This document shows positions 1 to 6,468 of a DNA stretch of 11,600 nt, in pieces (position 1 is the stretch's first letter; each line of letters begins with the position of its first letter). Source of the DNA: CAIOZA01 sp964464375 (GTDB lineage Bacteria > Bacteroidota > Ignavibacteria > Kapaibacteriales > UBA2268); the NCBI GenBank assembly GCA_964464375.1, contig CAYXFU010000066.1:1-11600 (forward strand). The letters run 5' to 3'. The translations under genes were made by a program, and so were the position numbers. Under the pieces are notes generated by a model. The model worked only from the letters and a program-made list of their open reading frames with translations. It made no database searches and was not told the origin of the DNA.

Positions 1-81
1 CCTCTTTAGATTATATAAACTTTTTGCTTAGTCCCCAAAAAATTCATGTGAGCCCCTATTGTTCCTCACTTCCTTCTGTAT
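1..81. other. Gene-free window edge
   Basis: No coding frame with convincing composition and no strong structure is visible. It lies downstream of the leftward nifJ unit and its terminator. The only feature noticed is a weak 5-bp inverted repeat (GTGAG at 48-52 and CTCAC at 65-69), which I do not interpret. Confidence 0.4.
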
Positions 82-122
82 GACAAAATAATAAAAGCTG
101 CCCTATTCCTAAGACAGCTCTT
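82..122 (-). terminator. Rho-independent terminator of the nifJ unit
   Basis: Read on the minus strand, AAGAGCTGTC (122-113) can pair with GGCAGCTTTT (102-93) around a 10-nt loop. This gives a 10-bp stem including two G-U wobbles. It is followed at once by the T-rich tail ATTATTTTGT. The stem begins 24 bases past the stop codon of the dihydroorotate-dehydrogenase-like gene, where the terminator of the leftward nifJ unit would be expected. Confidence 0.7.
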
Positions 123-146
123 AACAAATAATAAATTCTCTCAGTT

Positions 147-1139
147 TTAGAATTTATACTTCACAATTGCTTTCATGTACTGTGCTCTTTCGAATGCACT
201 CGGATCAGGAATATTCTTCTGGCTCATACTGCCAATCATCTGCTTAACAGATTTATATTCATGTTCATTCATCCATTCAACTATTTCTTTTTCGATGTCT
301 GTCAGATAATAAATACCATTCTGCAATAAAGCAGAGCAGAACATAGTTACATTAGCACCGATCATAAGCATTTTGATTGCATCGTAACCGGTATGGATAC
401 CGCTTGTTGCGGCTAAGTCGGCTCTGATTCTTCCTTTGAGTATGGCAATCCATCTCATCGGGAGCTTAGAGTTCGGTGAATGACTCAGCTGAACCTGAGG
501 TCTGATCACCAATTCTTCGAGATCAACATCTGGCTGATAGAATCTGTTGAAAAGTACCAACGAGTTAGCACCGGCATCATCGAGCTTTTTTGCCATATTG
601 ACCATATTTGTGAAATATGGACTGAGCTTAACAGCAACAGGAATTGTAACTGCGGCTTTCACTTCCTTCAGAATCTCGACATAAGAATTTTCAATTTCCT
701 CGCCTGACTTGTTCGCATCTGTTGGTATATTGTAGATATTAAGTTCAATAGCGTCTGCACCGGCTTCCTGGAAGTCCTTTGCAAATTTAGTCCAGCTTCC
801 GGGTTTTGAACCGTTAAGACTGGCTATAATGGGAATTTTCACTGCTTCTTTGGCTTTGCGGATGTGCTCCAGATATTTTTCGGGACCTGCTCGGTATTCT
901 CCGGCTTCAGGGAAATATGTGAGTGCTTCTGCAAAACTGTGTGTGCCTGCTGTTGTATGAAAGTCCAATTCTTTTTGTTCGCCTATTATCTGCTCTTCGA
1001 AAAGAGAATAAAGCACAACGGCTGATGCTCCCGCATCTTCCATCTTTCTGATATTATTCGTGTCTTCAGAAAGCGGAGAAGCAGAAACAACAAGAGGTGA
1101 CTTCAGATTAAGTCCTAAGTACGTTGTTGTTAAATCCAT
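147..1139 (-). CDS. Dihydroorotate dehydrogenase-like flavoprotein
   Basis: This predicted FMN-binding TIM barrel of about 330 residues belongs to the dihydroorotate dehydrogenase superfamily, in the DHOD-like group often found beside nifJ. Visible marks are the N-terminal TTYLGLNLKSPLVVSASPLS, the lysine in VAVKLSP (about residue 171), and the C-terminal phosphate-binding stretch ATSGIHTGYDAIKMLMIGA (about 244-262). True class 1 enzymes have an N-x-S-C-P-N motif with a catalytic Cys, and class 2 have Ser. Here that place reads ELNIYNIPTDANKSG, so neither base is present where expected and orotate synthesis is doubtful. The gene follows nifJ by 82 bases on the same strand and is probably co-transcribed, which suggests a redox role tied to pyruvate/ferredoxin metabolism (inference). 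There are two adjacent ATGs. I chose the second because AGGAG at 1146-1150 is 6 nt from it but only 3 nt from the first (1140-1142). Family call is sure; function is not. Confidence 0.88.
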   Translation of the reverse strand: MDLTTTYLGLNLKSPLVVSASPLSEDTNNIRKMEDAGASAVVLYSLFEEQIIGEQKELDFHTTAGTHSFAEALTYFPEAGEYRAGPEKYLEHIRKAKEAVKIPIIASLNGSKPGSWTKFAKDFQEAGADAIELNIYNIPTDANKSGEEIENSYVEILKEVKAAVTIPVAVKLSPYFTNMVNMAKKLDDAGANSLVLFNRFYQPDVDLEELVIRPQVQLSHSPNSKLPMRWIAILKGRIRADLAATSGIHTGYDAIKMLMIGANVTMFCSALLQNGIYYLTDIEKEIVEWMNEHEYKSVKQMIGSMSQKNIPDPSAFERAQYMKAIVKYKF

Positions 1140-1145
1140 CATTAA

Positions 1146-1150
1146 CTCCT
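1146..1150 (-). promoter_or_regulatory. Ribosome binding site that decides the DHOD-like start
   Basis: The minus strand reads AGGAG-TTA-ATG-ATG. The spacing is 3 nt to the first ATG and 6 nt to the second, so the second ATG (1137-1139) is the better start. The protein then begins MDLTTTYLG rather than MMDL. Confidence 0.6.
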
Positions 1151-1188
1151 GTTATCTTTTTTAATGTTTTTTATTTTCAAATTATTAA

Positions 1189-1210
1189 GGAGGAGAAGCG
1201 AATCTCCTCC
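1189..1210 (-). other. Intercistronic hairpin between nifJ and the DHOD-like gene
   Basis: A perfect 8-bp inverted repeat, GGAGGAGA (1189-1196) and TCTCCTCC (1203-1210), encloses a 6-nt loop. It starts 11 bases after the nifJ stop codon. On the minus strand it is followed by TTAATAATTTG, not a run of T, so it is not a convincing complete terminator. It may stabilise the 3' end of nifJ mRNA or partly attenuate, lowering expression of the downstream gene relative to nifJ (inference). Confidence 0.55.
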
Positions 1211-1221
1211 CATTATTTTAA

Positions 1222-4200
1222 CTATTTATTTTCTTCTGCCTGAACTTCAGGGCTAAATCTTCTATTTGCCAGATAATCGTAGAATTTATAACGGTCTTCA
1301 ACAAATGTCTGAGTCTGCTTGAAATATTCCTTTGCAATTTCAGGATGTGATACCTTGAGCATCTTGAATCTGTTTTCTGTATTAAGATATTCAGCAACAG
1401 GTAGCTTCGGAGCTTTAGAATCCAATGTCATCGGATTTCCTCCCTGTGCCGCCAAAACTGGATTGTATCTGTAGAGCAACCACTGACCTGAATCAACGGC
1501 TAATTTCTGTTGAATCAATGGTGCGGACATATCGATTCCATGAGCGATACAATGACTGTATGCTATAATGATTGATGGTCCGTCATAAGCTTCTGCTTCG
1601 AGGAATGCCTTCAGAGTATGCTCGTCTTTTGCGCCCATAGCAACTGATGCGACATAAACGTTACCATAAGCCATAGCCATCATTCCGAGATCTTTCTTAT
1701 TTGTCGGTTTACCTTTAGTAGCAAATTTTGCTACAGCACTTAGTGGCGATGCTTTTGAAGCCTGACCACCGGTGTTGGAATAAACTTCCGTATCGAGTAC
1801 AAGAATGTTAACATTCTTACCTGACGCAATAACGTGGTCTAGTCCACCGTAACCGATATCATAAGCCCAACCGTCTCCACCAACAATCCAAACAGATTTC
1901 TTGACTAAGTAATCTTTAACAGAGAGTAGTCTCATAGATTCGGGACTGTTGATTTTTGATAACATATCGACTAGTTTTTCAACTCTCTTACGCTGTTCGA
2001 ATATATCTGATTCATCTTTCTGTTGACTATTCAAAATCTCTTCGGCAAGTGCTTCACCGATCTGAGGTTTTAATTCATTTACTAGCTGTTTTGCAATCTC
2101 CTTCTGTTTGTCAATTGCCAAACGATAACCTAAGCCAAATTCAGCATTGTCTTCGAATAAAGAATTTGACCATGCCGGTCCTCTTCCTTCAGCATTTGTA
2201 GTATATGGAGTTGTTGGGAGGTTAGCTCCATAAATCGAAGAGCATCCGGTTGCATTAGCGATAACAGAACGATCTCCGAATAACTGTGTGAGAAGTTTTA
2301 TATAAGGAGTTTCACCGCAACCTGAGCAAGCACCCGAGAACTCAAACAAAGGTCTCTGGAGCTGTTGTTGCCTGATATTTGATAATTTGATGTTGCTTCT
2401 GTCAACTTCTGGTAATGACAAGAAGAACTCCCAGTTCTTTGCTTCAGATTCTCTCAAAGGTATCTGAGGTGTCATGTTGATAGCTTTCAGTGATGTATTA
2501 GATTTGTTCTTTACCGGGCAAACCTCAATACAAACGCCACATCCTGTACAATCTTCCGGAGCAACTTGAAGTGTATATTTCATTCCTGCATACTCTTTGT
2601 CGCGTGCTTCTACTGCTTTGAATGTTTCAGGTGCATTCCCAAGTAAAGTAGAATCATAAACCTTGGCTCTTATGGTTGCATGAGGGCAAACCATGTAGCA
2701 TTTACCGCACTGGATACAAATTTCTTCATCCCAAACAGGTATTTCAAAAGCAATATTTCTTCTTTCGTACTGAGCCGTTGCAGTGGGCCATGTACCGTCA
2801 TGAGGGAAGGCACTAACTGGCAGTTCATCACCACGTCCGGCAATAATCTCGCCGATAACATTTCTCACAAATTCCGGAGAATTGGCTGGAACCGGCAAGC
2901 TTAGATCAAATGTTGCAGTTACTGCATTTGGTACTGGGACTTCAAACAAGTTATGAAGTGAATTATCAACCGCCTGGAGGTTCATATTGACAATTTCCTC
3001 ACCTTTCCTGCTGTAAGATTTTACGATAGAATCCTTAATAGCCTTGATAGCATCTTCTCTTGGCAGAACACCGGAAATAGCAAAGAAGCAAACCTGCATA
3101 ACTGTATTAAGTCTTCTACCCATTCCACTGGCTTCAGCTACTTTTTGTGCGTCAATAGTGAACAGCTTGACTTTCTTCTTAATAATTCTTTCCTGTGTTG
3201 TTTTTGGAATATTCTTCCAAACTTCTTCAACTGACCAGGGAGAATTTATCAGGAAAGTTCCGCCTTCGCCAATATTTTTGAGCATGTCGTATTTTTCGAG
3301 GAATACTGTCTGATGACATGCTATAAAGTTTGCTTTATTAATTAAATATGTAGAGCGGATCTTGTCCGGACCGAATCTTAAATGAGATACTGTTAAAGCA
3401 CCGGCTTTTTTTGAATCGTAAACATAATATCCTTGAGCATAATTATCTGTATTTTCTCCAATAATCTTAATGGAGTTCTTGTTTGCTCCGACTGTACCAT
3501 CAGAACCAAGACCATAGAACATAGCGCGGACAACTTTATCGGACTCAATTGATAATTCAGTATCATAATCAAGACTTGAGTGATAAACATCATCATTGAT
3601 ACCAATAGTGAAATTATTTTTTGGCTTATCCAGTTTAAGATTCTCAAAAACAGAAATAATCATTGATGGAGTGAATTCCTTTGAAGATAATCCGTATCTA
3701 CCGCCAACGATTTTAGGTATTTCCTTTACTCCTGACCAATCATTAGTTACTGCTTCATAATATGCATTGACAACATCAAGATATACAGGTTCACCGGTTG
3801 CGCCTGGCTCTTTTGTTCTATCAAGAACAGCAATCTTCTTGACTGATTTTGGTATTGCCGCAATAAATCTCTTCATATCAAATGGTCTGTACAAACGGAT
3901 CTTGAGAACACCGACTTTTTCGCCCTGCTTGAGCAAATAATCAATTGTCTCATGTGCTGGTTCACAGCCCGATGCCATAAGAATAATAACTTTATCTGCA
4001 TCCGGAGCACCATGATATTCGAATAATTGATACTGACGTCCGGTAAGTTTTGCAAATTTATCCATCTGCTTCTGAACGATATCAGGACAATCTGTATAAT
4101 ATTTATTCATTGTTTCACGGTTCTGGAAGAATACATCAGGATTCTGGGCTGTTCCGCGAAGAACGGGATGGTCTGGCGACAATGCTCTGTTTCTGTGTGC

Positions 4201-4806
4201 TTCAATCAGCTCGGCATCCATCATCTCACGCATTACATCTTCACTGAGTAGCTCAATTTTCATTTCTTCATGCGATGTGCGGAAGCCATCGAAGAAATGA
4301 AGGAATGGCAAACGAGATTCAAGTGTTGATGCTTGAGCAATTATTTCAAAATCCATTACCTGCTGAACTGAATCAGCGGCTAAAAATGCAAAACCTGTGG
4401 TTCTTGCTGACATCACATCACTATGATCACCAAATATCGATAGTGCATGTGTAGCAAGTGTACGAGCACTTATATTAAAAACGGTGGAAGTTAACTCACC
4501 TGCAATTTTAAACATATTCGGTATCTTCAAGAGAAGACCTTGTGAAGCTGTGAATGTAGTTGTCAGAGCACCTGCCTGAAGTGAACCATGAACTGCTCCG
4601 GCGGCTCCGCCTTCACTCTGCATTTCGCAGACTGTTGGTACAGTACCCCATATATTCTTAATACCCTTTGATGCCCATTCATCTGCCCATTCACCCATAT
4701 TTGATGATGGGGTTATCGGATAAATTGCAATTACTTCGTTAACACGATAAGCAACATAAGCAGCAGCTTCGTTGCCATCAATTGTTACAAAAACTTTGTC
4801 TTTCAT
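1222..4806 (-). CDS. nifJ: Pyruvate:ferredoxin (flavodoxin) oxidoreductase, single chain
   Basis: It catalyses reversible oxidative decarboxylation of pyruvate with CoA to acetyl-CoA and CO2, reducing ferredoxin or flavodoxin, in the cytoplasm. At 1194 residues it has the normal homodimeric length. Order: pyruvate/TPP domain with YPITPSS (Thr32) and Arg115, matching Thr31 and Arg114 of the Desulfovibrio africanus enzyme; CoA-binding and gamma domains (about 260-620); EKR region ending YERRN (about 620-685); two 4Fe-4S ferredoxin motifs, CIQCGKCYMVCP (C697, 700, 703, 707) and CTGCGVCIEVCP (C753, 756, 759, 763); then the TPP domain with GGDGWAYDIGYGG (about 976-988) and YSNTGGQASKASP. The proximal cluster cysteines C827, C830, C855 and C1086 keep exactly the spacing of the D. 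africanus ligands (812, 815, 840, 1071). No frameshift or missing residue is seen. The start is supported by AGGAG 7 nt upstream. A candidate promoter and operator lie at 4873-4911. The role is central anaerobic carbon metabolism; nothing else here suggests nitrogen fixation. Confidence 0.98.
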   Translation of the reverse strand: MKDKVFVTIDGNEAAAYVAYRVNEVIAIYPITPSSNMGEWADEWASKGIKNIWGTVPTVCEMQSEGGAAGAVHGSLQAGALTTTFTASQGLLLKIPNMFKIAGELTSTVFNISARTLATHALSIFGDHSDVMSARTTGFAFLAADSVQQVMDFEIIAQASTLESRLPFLHFFDGFRTSHEEMKIELLSEDVMREMMDAELIEAHRNRALSPDHPVLRGTAQNPDVFFQNRETMNKYYTDCPDIVQKQMDKFAKLTGRQYQLFEYHGAPDADKVIILMASGCEPAHETIDYLLKQGEKVGVLKIRLYRPFDMKRFIAAIPKSVKKIAVLDRTKEPGATGEPVYLDVVNAYYEAVTNDWSGVKEIPKIVGGRYGLSSKEFTPSMIISVFENLKLDKPKNNFTIGINDDVYHSSLDYDTELSIESDKVVRAMFYGLGSDGTVGANKNSIKIIGENTDNYAQGYYVYDSKKAGALTVSHLRFGPDKIRSTYLINKANFIACHQTVFLEKYDMLKNIGEGGTFLINSPWSVEEVWKNIPKTTQERIIKKKVKLFTIDAQKVAEASGMGRRLNTVMQVCFFAISGVLPREDAIKAIKDSIVKSYSRKGEEIVNMNLQAVDNSLHNLFEVPVPNAVTATFDLSLPVPANSPEFVRNVIGEIIAGRGDELPVSAFPHDGTWPTATAQYERRNIAFEIPVWDEEICIQCGKCYMVCPHATIRAKVYDSTLLGNAPETFKAVEARDKEYAGMKYTLQVAPEDCTGCGVCIEVCPVKNKSNTSLKAINMTPQIPLRESEAKNWEFFLSLPEVDRSNIKLSNIRQQQLQRPLFEFSGACSGCGETPYIKLLTQLFGDRSVIANATGCSSIYGANLPTTPYTTNAEGRGPAWSNSLFEDNAEFGLGYRLAIDKQKEIAKQLVNELKPQIGEALAEEILNSQQKDESDIFEQRKRVEKLVDMLSKINSPESMRLLSVKDYLVKKSVWIVGGDGWAYDIGYGGLDHVIASGKNVNILVLDTEVYSNTGGQASKASPLSAVAKFATKGKPTNKKDLGMMAMAYGNVYVASVAMGAKDEHTLKAFLEAEAYDGPSIIIAYSHCIAHGIDMSAPLIQQKLAVDSGQWLLYRYNPVLAAQGGNPMTLDSKAPKLPVAEYLNTENRFKMLKVSHPEIAKEYFKQTQTFVEDRYKFYDYLANRRFSPEVQAEENK

Positions 4807-4872
4807 TCAAATTCTCCTATAAAACATTTGTTTGTTCCTGGAATATTTATCTTTTTCTTTTTAATAATTGAA

Positions 4873-4902
4873 TCAGATAACAAAATTACGAAACTTATCT
4901 GA
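4873..4902. promoter_or_regulatory. Candidate operator: 8-bp inverted repeat upstream of nifJ
   Basis: TCAGATAA (4873-4880) and its exact reverse complement TTATCTGA (4895-4902) are separated by 14 nt. Arm centres are 22 bp apart, about two helical turns, which suits a dimeric transcription factor. The pair flanks the putative -7 element of the nifJ promoter, so a bound protein would block or reshape initiation. It does not match the FNR (TTGAT-N4-ATCAA) or Rex patterns I know. The regulator is unknown. Confidence 0.45.
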
Positions 4903-4911
4903 CTATTGAAA
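4881..4911 (-). promoter_or_regulatory. Candidate nifJ promoter, Bacteroidota-like
   Basis: On the minus strand, TTTC (4911-4908) lies 19 nt before TAATTTTG (4888-4881). The Bacteroidota primary-sigma pattern is TTTG, about 19 nt, then TAnnTTTG, so this has one mismatch in the upstream box. It would start transcription near 4874 and give a leader of about 70 nt before the nifJ ATG. The region is very AT-rich, so chance matches are possible. Confidence 0.35.
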
Positions 4912-5048
4912 TAAATATGTCATCAAATAATTAATAAATCAAAATATTGTAACTCCTTTTCATTATTGGAATTAAGAATACTTTAACAAATAATCTGTAA
5001 ATTGTAATCATTGTGTTGCTATTTAGATAAATAATTTTTTTTCTTATA

Positions 5049-5078
5049 TTCAGTCATTCATTAAGGCATTGTTATAAT
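5049..5078 (+). promoter_or_regulatory. Candidate promoter of the MFS transporter gene
   Basis: A perfect TATAAT lies at 5073-5078, with a poor -35 (TTCAGT, 5049-5054) 18 nt upstream. Initiation would fall near 5085, only just ahead of the in-frame candidate start codons of the transporter. With the minus-strand nifJ signals, this makes 4807-5100 a divergent promoter region with no gene in it. Confidence 0.35.
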
Positions 5079-5190
5079 TTATAAGTATTATTGCGAAATA
5101 AAATCTACTGATATCATAGCATTATTAAAATCTAGAGAACAAAGCTGGAAAACAAATCTAATTTTCCTGGTTATTGCTCAGTTTATTGCT
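5065..5190 (+). other. In-frame N-terminal extension of the MFS gene lacking an ATG
   Basis: The transporter frame stays open upstream of its first ATG (5191) to a TAA at 5062-5064. The translation just before 5191 reads SWKTNLIFLVIAQFIA, which is the missing first half of membrane helix 1 and resembles the WKRNL lead-in of E. coli MdtG. There is no in-frame ATG, GTG or TTG; the one in-frame CTG (5167) is inside the helix. Rare-codon candidates are ATA 5098, ATC 5113 and ATA 5116. The latter two give 10-11 residues before the Trp, as in MdtG. No good Shine-Dalgarno sequence precedes them. Confidence 0.65.
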
Positions 5191-6333
5191 ATGATAGGTA
5201 TGAGCGCATGTGTGCCTTTTCTCCCTATATATGTGCGCCAGCTTGGTATAACCAATATTCACGAAGCCCAGTTCTGGAGTAGTATTGTTTTCGCAGGTCC
5301 CTATATTCTTTCAATCATTACAGTTCCGATTTGGGGAAGTTTGGGAGATAAATACGGGCGGAAGAGGATGGTAGTCAGAGCTATAATTGGTCTGGCTATT
5401 GCTATGTTTTTAATGGGATTCGCTCGCAATGTCTGGGATCTGTTTCTATTAAGAGTGCTTCAGGGTGCAGTTAGTGGTTTTATTGCCGCATCTTTGGCTT
5501 TTGTTTCTGCGGAAACGCCCCATGTTCGTTCCGGTTTTGCTATAAGTATGCTTCAGAGTGCACAATCTGCAGGTACAATTATCGGACCTTTTGCAGGTGG
5601 TATATTCTCTGATTTATTCGGAATCAGGCCCGTTTTCTATATAGTCTCCGCTCTCTGTTTTATTAGTGGACTACTAATAATATACTATGTTCACGAGCAG
5701 AATTTTATTCCCTCCGGCAAAATGCACTCTTCGGTTCTTCACAATTTGAAGTATATTTTTGCCGAAAAGGAATTAAGAATTCTAATTATTCTCGTTATGA
5801 TTACCCAAGGAGGTATTCATTTCACTTCACCTGTTTTTCCATTTTTTGTAGAAACTCTCAACACTCCAAAAGAGTACTTTTCGACAATCACAGGCTTTTT
5901 AATCGGGACAGTTGGGATATTCAGTATTTTATTCGCTGCAAAATGGGGGAGAAGAAGCGACACCAAACACTATAGCAAAACTTTAATAGTGTCATCGGCA
6001 ATAGTAGGAGTGTTCACTATTCTTCAATTGTTTATCACAAACTGGATTATGTTATTTCCAATCAGGATGATAATCGGAATATTTGTAGGAGCAATTGTTC
6101 CAACAATATATTCTGCTCTGAGTAAACGTTCCAATCCTGACAATGTCGGAGGAGTTATGGGAATAGCATCGAGCGGAAACCTGCTTGGAGCATTAATCAG
6201 TTTCTTGTTGTGTGCTGTGATTTCATCGCAGTTTGGTTATGAATGGATATTTATCTTATCCGGTCTTACACTGCTTTCAGTTATTCCAATTTTATTGAGA
6301 TTTAAGTTGAATTCTATAAAAAATGTACCTTAA
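5191..6333 (+). CDS. MdtG-like major facilitator (DHA1) efflux transporter
   Basis: Predicted inner-membrane proton-driven exporter of drugs or metabolites. The part after ATG 5191 is 380 residues; with the in-frame upstream extension it would be about 405-411, normal for a 12-helix DHA1 transporter. Counting from ATG 5191, the helix 2-3 loop carries motif A, GSLGDKYGRKRM (about 49-60). Helix 4 has LRVLQG (about 87-92), and helix 5 has the antiporter motif C, GTIIGPFAGG (about 128-137). The GIRPVFYIVSAL that follows matches the MdtG/TetA style. A degenerate second motif A, AAKWGRRSDTKHYSK, marks the mid-protein repeat. The gene is divergent from nifJ and stands alone, ahead of a terminator-like hairpin. 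The ATG at 5191 falls inside helix 1 (MIGMSACVPFLPIYV is its second half), so the real start is almost certainly upstream. Substrate cannot be told from sequence. Confidence 0.9.
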   Translation: MIGMSACVPFLPIYVRQLGITNIHEAQFWSSIVFAGPYILSIITVPIWGSLGDKYGRKRMVVRAIIGLAIAMFLMGFARNVWDLFLLRVLQGAVSGFIAASLAFVSAETPHVRSGFAISMLQSAQSAGTIIGPFAGGIFSDLFGIRPVFYIVSALCFISGLLIIYYVHEQNFIPSGKMHSSVLHNLKYIFAEKELRILIILVMITQGGIHFTSPVFPFFVETLNTPKEYFSTITGFLIGTVGIFSILFAAKWGRRSDTKHYSKTLIVSSAIVGVFTILQLFITNWIMLFPIRMIIGIFVGAIVPTIYSALSKRSNPDNVGGVMGIASSGNLLGALISFLLCAVISSQFGYEWIFILSGLTLLSVIPILLRFKLNSIKNVP

Positions 6334-6383
6334 AATTAAATTATAGCTAAATAAATAATATTTTCTTTTGAAAAATCACTAAA

Positions 6384-6408
6384 AAAGGCAACTTTTGTAC
6401 TTGCCTTT
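6384..6408. terminator. Terminator-like hairpin after the MFS gene
   Basis: AAAGGCAA (6384-6391) pairs perfectly with TTGCCTTT (6401-6408) around a 9-nt loop. On the plus strand the T tail is short (CCTTTCG), so termination of the transporter transcript may be partial. On the minus strand the same stem is followed by TTTTTT and looks stronger. It separates the transporter from the gene starting at 6469. Confidence 0.55.
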
Positions 6409-6468
6409 CGTGCAGAATTTCTTAAAGTTTTCAATGTTTTAACAGTTTTCTTTCATTTTGGGGAAAGT

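Noticed and set aside
48..69. GTGAG/CTCAC inverted repeat near the left edge
   Set aside because: Five pairs with a 12-nt loop and no T tail is within chance for AT-rich sequence; the real terminator is at 93-122.
1956..2201. Plus-strand open frame of 81 codons
   Set aside because: It lies wholly inside nifJ, antisense to the conserved C-terminal half, with no ribosome site or recognisable protein.
3044..3313. Plus-strand open frame of 89 codons
   Set aside because: It is antisense to the nifJ gamma domain and is explained as a shadow of that gene.
1222..4806. NifJ as part of a nitrogen-fixation cluster
   Set aside because: No nif structural or assembly gene is present. Single-chain PFORs are common in anaerobic central metabolism.
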